Assembly: GCA_040391865.1 (NCBI GenBank)
Contig: JBEBWZ010000059.1
Location: 1-20,414 of the forward strand
DNA: 20,414 nt
Origin: Solimonas sp040391865
Lineage (GTDB): Bacteria; Pseudomonadota; Gammaproteobacteria; Nevskiales; Nevskiaceae
Direction: 5' to 3'
Shown here: one piece after another, positions 16,096 through 20,414 of the stretch
How the letters are laid out: each line of letters opens with the position of its first letter
How positions within the stretch are numbered: the stretch's first letter is position 1
The notes under the pieces: generated by a model
The model's database searches: none
The model's input: only the letters and a program-made list of their open reading frames with translations
Told to the model about the DNA's origin: nothing
Program-made: the position numbers and the translations under genes

Positions 16096-16422
16096 ATGTC
16101 CCGTTACCTTTTCGTCCAGAGTCAAGATCCGTTCACTGAAGTGCGCAGCACCGTGCAGTTCGATCTCGCGCATCGTCTGGTCAGCGCCGGGCACTCGGTG
16201 CGCCTGCTGCTGGTCCAGAACGCGGTGATGGCGGCTCGACGCGGTGCGGTCTGCGATGGCTTCGACGCACTGCTGCGCAGCGGCGTCGCCGTCGATGCCG
16301 ATCCGTTCTCGCTGCAGCAGCGCGACATCGGCAGCGATCACCTCAAGGCCGGCATCGGCCGCGCCGGTCCCGAACAGGTGATCGACGCGATGCTCGCCGG
16401 CGACAAAGTCATCTGGAACTGA
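16096..16422 (+). CDS. DsrE-superfamily small protein, first of three
   Basis: This 108-residue protein has the DsrE/F-like alternating beta-alpha fold pattern: YLFVQSQDPF, then a helix with DLAHRLVSAGHSVRLLLVQN, and a C-terminal VIDAMLAGDKVIW. At the position where active DsrE/TusD proteins have their sulfur-carrying cysteine (after the GV.V strand) it has DADPFSLQQRDI, so it is probably a structural partner rather than the carrier. Its only cysteine is C53. I chose the ATG at 16096 because GGAG at 16087-16090 is well placed as a ribosome-binding site; the in-frame ATG at 16084 is possible. It starts 24 bases after cysI. The role in sulfur transfer is inferred from family and neighbours. Confidence 0.75.
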   Translation: MSRYLFVQSQDPFTEVRSTVQFDLAHRLVSAGHSVRLLLVQNAVMAARRGAVCDGFDALLRSGVAVDADPFSLQQRDIGSDHLKAGIGRAGPEQVIDAMLAGDKVIWN

Positions 16423-16444
16423 ATCTCTTACGGGACACGCCATC

Positions 16445-16858
16445 ATGAGTGACAGCAAGACCCTCGCATTCGCCTTCATGGACCCGCCGTTCGAGAGCGA
16501 ACGCACGGTGACCTTCTTCCGCCTGCTCGATGCCGCGCTGGAGCGCGGCGCACACGTCAAGGTCTTCGCCTACGAAGGCGCCGTGGCGCTGTCGTTTGCA
16601 AAGCAGCAGCCGCATGGCAATGCCGTGCATGGCCGCGATGCCGCGCAGGAAGCCCATCCGCTGACGCGCGAATGGATCGCGGCGCTGCAACGCAAGGCCG
16701 CGGCCAGGAAGCTGCAGTTCGACTGGATCAACTGCGGCCTCTGCGTCGATGAGCGCGGCGTCAACGAAGCCATCGACGGCTGCCGTCGCGGCGGCCCCGC
16801 CGACTTCTGGCGCGAAGCCAGTGCCGCCACCAATTCACTGACCATCGGAACCCGCTGA
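16445..16858 (+). CDS. DsrE/TusD-like sulfur-transfer protein with CxxC, second of three
   Basis: This 137-residue protein is the most DsrE/TusD-like of the trio. An N-terminal AFAFMDPPFESERTVTFFRLLDAAL stretch is followed by VKVFAYEGAVALSF. The segment WINCGLCVDERGV (about 95-107) places C97 and C100 where DsrE/TusD carries its persulfide cysteine; a further C113 follows. The C-terminus is GGPADFWREASAATNSLTIGT. It is the only member of the trio with a cysteine at this site, and is thus the likely sulfur acceptor of a DsrEFH- or TusBCD-like complex. It lies 22 bases after the first member and 2 bases before the third, within the cysJI transcription unit. Whether the sulfur comes from CysI product, a rhodanese or another donor is unknown. 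Confidence 0.75.
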   Translation: MSDSKTLAFAFMDPPFESERTVTFFRLLDAALERGAHVKVFAYEGAVALSFAKQQPHGNAVHGRDAAQEAHPLTREWIAALQRKAAARKLQFDWINCGLCVDERGVNEAIDGCRRGGPADFWREASAATNSLTIGTR

Positions 16859-16860
16859 TC

Positions 16861-17247
16861 ATGAAAGTTCTACAGATCGTCGAACAGGCATTCCGCACGC
16901 TGACCGAGGAGCAGGACGACACCATCCTGTGGCTCACGCAATGCATGCACGTGCACGGTGAGGATACCCACCTGTCGGTACTGCTGGCCGGGCATGCGGT
17001 GACCTATGCCGTACAACAGAAGCCACAACCGGCGCTGACGCTGGGTGACTGGCAGCAGAGTGAACCGGCCGATATCCGCCGCGATCTCGACGGGCTGCTG
17101 TCCAAGGGGATTCCCGTGCATGTGCTGCACGAAGACCTGGCCGCTCGCGGCCTGGCACGGCTGACGCTGCACGAGGGTGTGGAAGTGCTGTACCGCGACC
17201 AGTTGCCCGAGCTTTACGAAAAAGCCGATCGCATCTGGCAGTGGTAG
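16861..17247 (+). CDS. DsrE/F/H-superfamily small protein, third of three
   Basis: This 128-residue protein shows the same superfamily pattern, starting MKVLQIVEQAF. It has a central LSVLLAGHAVTYAV strand-helix, and then DLDGLLSKGIPVHVLHEDLAARGL at the position where active homologues have their cysteine. Here the residues are His-Glu instead. The end, LPELYEKADRIWQW, matches the closing helix of the fold. Its only cysteine is C28, so like the first member it is probably non-catalytic. The start ATG is two bases after the previous stop, implying coupling. A long hairpin follows 9 bases downstream. An alternative reading is a DsrH/TusB-like subunit; the subfamily is not certain. Confidence 0.7.
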   Translation: MKVLQIVEQAFRTLTEEQDDTILWLTQCMHVHGEDTHLSVLLAGHAVTYAVQQKPQPALTLGDWQQSEPADIRRDLDGLLSKGIPVHVLHEDLAARGLARLTLHEGVEVLYRDQLPELYEKADRIWQW

Positions 17248-17256
17248 CGTGACTGG

Positions 17257-17288
17257 GAATGGCCGTGCCGGCATGGGCACGGCCATTC
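17257..17288. terminator. Hairpin between convergent dsrE-like and nsrR-like genes
   Basis: A perfect 13-base-pair stem pairs 17257-17269 with 17276-17288 around a 6-base loop (GGCATG). It lies in the 81-base gap between the convergent genes. No T-run follows on either strand, so termination would be imperfect or factor-assisted. It still probably marks the end of the cysJI-dsrE transcript. Confidence 0.65.
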
Positions 17289-17328
17289 TCGTCTGCGCAT
17301 CAGCTGAGCAACCACTTTCAGATGATGC

Positions 17329-17814
17329 TCAAGATCGACGCTTGGCGCTCGACGCATCCAGCTTTGCGGCCATGCTCTTCGGCAGCCGCACGACGGCGGT
17401 AGCCACCGGCTGCGCCCTTTCGACCATCAGATCGGAAAGCCGATAGCGATCCAGCGTCGCGAGAAAATTCTTGCGCGCTTCCGCGAAGGCCGACTTCAGG
17501 ACACAGGAAGGCAGCAGACAACAGCTGGTATCGCCGCTAAAGCACTCTGCGATATGCATGTTCTCTTCGGTATCGCGGATCACTTCGCCGACATTGACCA
17601 GCTCCGGACGCCGCGCGAGCCGGATCCCGCCGCCACGGCCACGCACCGTTTCGATGTAGCCGCGCAGGCCCAGGTTATGCACGACTTTCGTCAGATGCGC
17701 CTGCGAGATGCCGTAGTAATCCGCCACCTCACGAATGGTCATCAGCCGGTCCTGGTGCAAGCCCAGACAGATCAGAATCCGCAGCGAATAGTCGGTAAAT
17801 CGGGTTAGCTGCAT
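17329..17814 (-). CDS. nsrR: NsrR-like Rrf2-family iron-sulfur transcriptional regulator
   Basis: This 161-residue protein resembles NsrR, the nitric-oxide-sensing repressor. It starts MQLTRFTDYSLR, close to the NsrR N-terminus, and keeps Asp8, a residue reported as a cluster ligand in a characterised NsrR. The winged helix-turn-helix (about 25-65) contains REVADYYGISQAHLTKVVHNL and RGRGGGIRLA. The cluster-binding loop has C91, C98 or C99, and C104 (CFSGDTSCCLLPSC), matching the three-cysteine pattern of the family with one extra cysteine. The frame opens further upstream, to 17904, but the ATG at 17814 gives the standard NsrR start. It lies 79 bases downstream of the cusA-like stop on the same strand. 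The tail after residue 140 is longer than usual. Another Rrf2 member (IscR, RsrR type) is possible; IscR has a different cysteine spacing. Confidence 0.8.
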   Translation of the reverse strand: MQLTRFTDYSLRILICLGLHQDRLMTIREVADYYGISQAHLTKVVHNLGLRGYIETVRGRGGGIRLARRPELVNVGEVIRDTEENMHIAECFSGDTSCCLLPSCVLKSAFAEARKNFLATLDRYRLSDLMVERAQPVATAVVRLPKSMAAKLDASSAKRRS

Positions 17815-17864
17815 GCAAAATGCCGGTTTCAGGACACGCTGACCGCCAGCGTCGTCGCCCGGGC

Positions 17865-17870
17865 AGTATA
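17865..17870 (-). promoter_or_regulatory. Possible -10 element for nsrR-like gene
   Basis: On the minus strand the hexamer TATACT (one mismatch from TATAAT) lies about 50 bases upstream of the ATG. No good -35 is found at the right distance, and the segment is next to the cusA-like stop, so this is tentative. Confidence 0.3.
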
Positions 17871-17893
17871 CCCCCGACCCACTTATCGCCCCG

Positions 17894-20414
17894 CTAGACC
17901 CCACGATCCGCTCGCCGTCGCTGCCACGCCAGGTACAAGGTGGGCATCACCAGCAGCGACAGCAGCGGTGCAGTCAGCATGCCGCCGACCAGCGGCGCGG
18001 CGATGCGTTTCATGACATCGGAACCTGCGCCGTCACTGAACATCACCGGCAGCAGGCCGGCGACGATCACCGCCACGGTCATGGTTTTCGGACGCAGACG
18101 CAGCAGCGCGCCCTGCACCGTGGCCTGCAACAGGCTGTGGTGGTTGACGCTCCCGCCCGAGCGCTGCAGTTCGCGCACGGCATTGTCGAGATACAACAGC
18201 ATCACTACCCCGAACTCGATGGCCACGCCGGCCAGCGCGATGAAGCCGACGGCAACGGCGACCGACAGGTTGTAGCCCAGCAGCCAGGTCAGCCAGAAAC
18301 CACCGACCAGCGAGAACGGCAGGCAGATCGCGACCAGCAGCACTTTGACCGGATCGCGAAAGTGCAGGTACAGCAGCAACAGCACCAGCGCCACGGTCAG
18401 CGGGATGATCCAGCCCAGGCGCTCGCGCGCATGCAACAGGTGCTGATACTGCCCCGACCATTCGATGGCGTAGCCGGGTGGCAGCTGCAGTTCTGCGGCC
18501 ACCGCCTGCTGCGCACGGCGCACGTAGCCGCCTAGATCGCGTCCTTCAAGGTCGATGTAGACGTAGCCGGTGAGACGGCCGTTTTCGCTCCTGATCTCGG
18601 ACGGTCCGTCATGGATCGCGATGTTGGCAAGCAGGCTCAAGGGCAGCTGCGCGCCGCTTTGTGTGGTGACGCGGCTGGCCATCACCGCAGCCAGCGAATC
18701 GCGGTGAGCGCGCGGATAGCGCAGGTTGATGGTGAAGCGCTGACGGCCATCGATCACCGTGCCAATGTCGTCGCCACCGATCGCACTCGCCACCATGCGC
18801 TGGATCTCGCCGGCACTGACGCCGTACTGCGCCGCGCGCGCGCGGTCGATGTCGATATCGATGTAGCGGCCGCCGGTCAGGCGATCGCCGAACACCGCGC
18901 GCGTGCCCGCCACACCGCGCAGCACGGTTTCCAGTTCGGCAGTGAGTTCGCCGATGCCCTGCAGATCCGGCCCCGTGACCTTGACGCCGACGGCACTGCG
19001 GATACCGGTCGACAGCATGTCGATGCGCGTGCGGATCGGATAACCCCAGGAATTGGTCAGTCCTGGCAGGCGCACGGTCTGATCGAGTTTCGCGATCAGA
19101 CCTTCGATGGTCTGGCCTGTCGGCCACTGCTCGCGCGGCTTCAGCAGAATGGTGGTTTCCAGCATCGACAGCGGTGCCGGATCGGTAGCGCTGTCGGCGC
19201 GTCCGGCCTTGCCGAAAACGCGCTCGACTTCCGGCATCTGCCGGATCAGGCGATCGGTGATCTGCAGGATCTGTGCCGCTTCGTCGACCGAGACACCGGG
19301 CAAGGTCGTCGGCATGTACAGCAGATCGCCTTCGTACAGCGGTGGCATGAACTCGCTGCCGAGGCGCGACAGCGGCCAGATCAGGCTCGTCAGCAGCAAC
19401 AGCGCCAACAGCAGCACGCTGCGCGGATGTTGCAGCGATGCATGCAGAGCCGGCCGGTACAGCGCCTGCAGCGCGCGGTTGAGGGGGTTCTCGCGCTCGG
19501 CACGAATGCGGCCGCGTATCAGATAGCCCATCAGCACCGGCGTCAGCGTCACCGCCAGCGCCGCACTGGCCGCCATCGCATAGGTCTTGGTGTAGGCCAG
19601 CGGCGCGAACAGCTTGCCCTCCTGGCCGATCAGACTGAACACCGGCAGAAACGAGACGGTGATGATCAGCAGCGAAAAGAACAGCGCCGGCCCGACTTCG
19701 ACCGCGCTGGCGCGCGCGACTTCCCAACGATCATCGTCGGGCCCGGCGCGTTCGAGATGCTTGTGCATGTTCTCGATCATCACGATCGCGGCATCGACCA
19801 TCGCGCCGACGGCAATCGCGATCCCGCCCAGCGACATGATGTTGGCGCCGACACCCTGCAGCTTCATCACGATGAACGCGGTGAGCATCCCGACTGGCAA
19901 GGTCAGCACCGCCACCAGCGACGAACGCAGATGGAACAGGAACAGCAGGCACACCAGCGCCACCACTAGCGATTCTTCGATCAGTTTGTCGCGCAGATTG
20001 TCGATGGCCCGCCCGATCAGTCCGGAGCGGTCGTAGGTGACCACCAGCTCGACACCGGCCGGCAGTCCGGCGCGCAATTGCTCCAGCCGATCCTTCACCC
20101 GCTCGATCACTTCGAGTGCGTTGTGGCCGTGACGCATCACCACGATGCCACCCACCACCTCGCCCTCGCCGTCCAGTTCAGCGACGCCGCGGCGCGGTGC
20201 CGGCCCCAACTGCACATCGGCAACATTGCGCAACAACAACGGTGTCCCTTGTTCATCGACACCGAGCGGAATCTGACGGAAATCCTCCAGTGTCGCGAGA
20301 TAGCCGCGACTGCGCACCATGTATTCGGCACCCGCCATTTCCAGCACCGAGCCACCGCCGGATTGATTGCCGTCGCGCACCGCCTGCGTCAGCTGATCCA
20401 GGTTCAGGCCATAG
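17894..20414 (-). CDS. cusA: CusA-like heavy-metal efflux RND pump, N-terminus beyond window
   Basis: This is the inner-membrane proton-driven pump of a Cus/Czc-type tripartite system that expels copper or silver across the cell envelope. The frame is open to the right edge. The first readable residues are YGLNLDQLTQAV, and about 839 residues are present of roughly 1,045, so about 200 are missing. HME-RND landmarks include GGIAIAVGAMVDAAIVMIEN (proton-relay helix with its Asp), VSFLPVFSLIGQEGKLFAPLA, IDMLSTGIRSAVGVKVTGP, LPFSLVGGFWLTWLLGYNLSV and GVAIEFGVVMLLYLDNAV. These fit the CusA (monovalent metal) branch better than CzcA. Of the three metal-binding methionines of E. coli CusA, those in SMLETTI and IDMLSTG are kept, but the one in the RYGMTV segment is Val here (AQYGVSA). 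cusB/cusC, if present, would lie beyond the edge. Confidence 0.9.
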   Translation of the reverse strand, partial: YGLNLDQLTQAVRDGNQSGGGSVLEMAGAEYMVRSRGYLATLEDFRQIPLGVDEQGTPLLLRNVADVQLGPAPRRGVAELDGEGEVVGGIVVMRHGHNALEVIERVKDRLEQLRAGLPAGVELVVTYDRSGLIGRAIDNLRDKLIEESLVVALVCLLFLFHLRSSLVAVLTLPVGMLTAFIVMKLQGVGANIMSLGGIAIAVGAMVDAAIVMIENMHKHLERAGPDDDRWEVARASAVEVGPALFFSLLIITVSFLPVFSLIGQEGKLFAPLAYTKTYAMAASAALAVTLTPVLMGYLIRGRIRAERENPLNRALQALYRPALHASLQHPRSVLLLALLLLTSLIWPLSRLGSEFMPPLYEGDLLYMPTTLPGVSVDEAAQILQITDRLIRQMPEVERVFGKAGRADSATDPAPLSMLETTILLKPREQWPTGQTIEGLIAKLDQTVRLPGLTNSWGYPIRTRIDMLSTGIRSAVGVKVTGPDLQGIGELTAELETVLRGVAGTRAVFGDRLTGGRYIDIDIDRARAAQYGVSAGEIQRMVASAIGGDDIGTVIDGRQRFTINLRYPRAHRDSLAAVMASRVTTQSGAQLPLSLLANIAIHDGPSEIRSENGRLTGYVYIDLEGRDLGGYVRRAQQAVAAELQLPPGYAIEWSGQYQHLLHARERLGWIIPLTVALVLLLLYLHFRDPVKVLLVAICLPFSLVGGFWLTWLLGYNLSVAVAVGFIALAGVAIEFGVVMLLYLDNAVRELQRSGGSVNHHSLLQATVQGALLRLRPKTMTVAVIVAGLLPVMFSDGAGSDVMKRIAAPLVGGMLTAPLLSLLVMPTLYLAWQRRRADRGV

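Noticed and set aside
14263..16560. 765-codon open frame antisense to cysI and the first dsrE-like gene
   Set aside because: It crosses several well-supported genes on the other strand and shows no recognisable motif; it is a codon-bias shadow.
17815..17904. N-terminal extension of the NsrR-like protein by 30 residues
   Set aside because: The extension is Gly/Ser-rich, non-family sequence covering the likely promoter; the ATG at 17814 gives the standard NsrR N-terminus with Asp8 in place.

Overview
The window is GC-rich chromosomal DNA, apart from one AT-rich intergenic island. It most likely comes from a gammaproteobacterium of the Xanthomonadales/Nevskiales/pseudomonad type. This is inferred from the gene families: a class Ia NrdA with two ATP cones, CysJ with CysI, a Gcr-family membrane protein, an NsrR-like Rrf2 regulator and a CusA-type pump. 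The genes look like housekeeping and metal/sulfur metabolism. No insertion sequence, phage gene, CRISPR array, rRNA or tRNA was recognised.

Layout. At the left edge, on the minus strand, is a glycerol-3-phosphate dehydrogenase cut by the window end (1-1122). Facing away from it is a four-gene plus-strand export operon (1238-5580): a periplasmic adaptor, a LolD/MacB-type ATPase and two separate FtsX/MacB-type permeases. A long GC hairpin (5562-5597) separates it from a convergent gene for a large Gcr-family ('site-specific recombinase') membrane protein (5598-7793, minus). A 786-base, partly AT-rich intergenic region (7794-8579) then leads to nrdA (8580-11507), which ends in a clear intrinsic terminator. 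No nrdB follows. Upstream of nrdA there is a perfect DnaA box, three copies of a DnaA-box-like repeat, and two NrdR-box-like palindromes exactly 32 bases apart that bracket and overlap a candidate promoter. This fits control of ribonucleotide reductase by nucleotide state and the replication initiator.

A minus-strand LysR regulator (11610-12467) is divergent from a sulfur block on the plus strand: cysJ, cysI and three small DsrE/F/H-superfamily genes (12575-17247). The stop and start codons of cysJ and cysI overlap and the later genes are closely spaced, so one transcript is likely. The enzymes would reduce sulfite to sulfide, and the DsrE-like proteins could carry sulfur as persulfide; that link is inference. 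The CysJ here lacks several residues usually used to bind NADPH. A hairpin (17257-17288) ends the block. Convergent to it on the minus strand are an NsrR-like iron-sulfur Rrf2 regulator (17329-17814) and, upstream of that, the C-terminal four-fifths of a CusA-like copper/silver RND pump that runs off the right edge.

The points most worth following up are the nrdA control region, the CysJ with a degenerate NADPH site, and the coupling of cysJI to a three-gene DsrE-like set in which only one member carries a CxxC cysteine pair.
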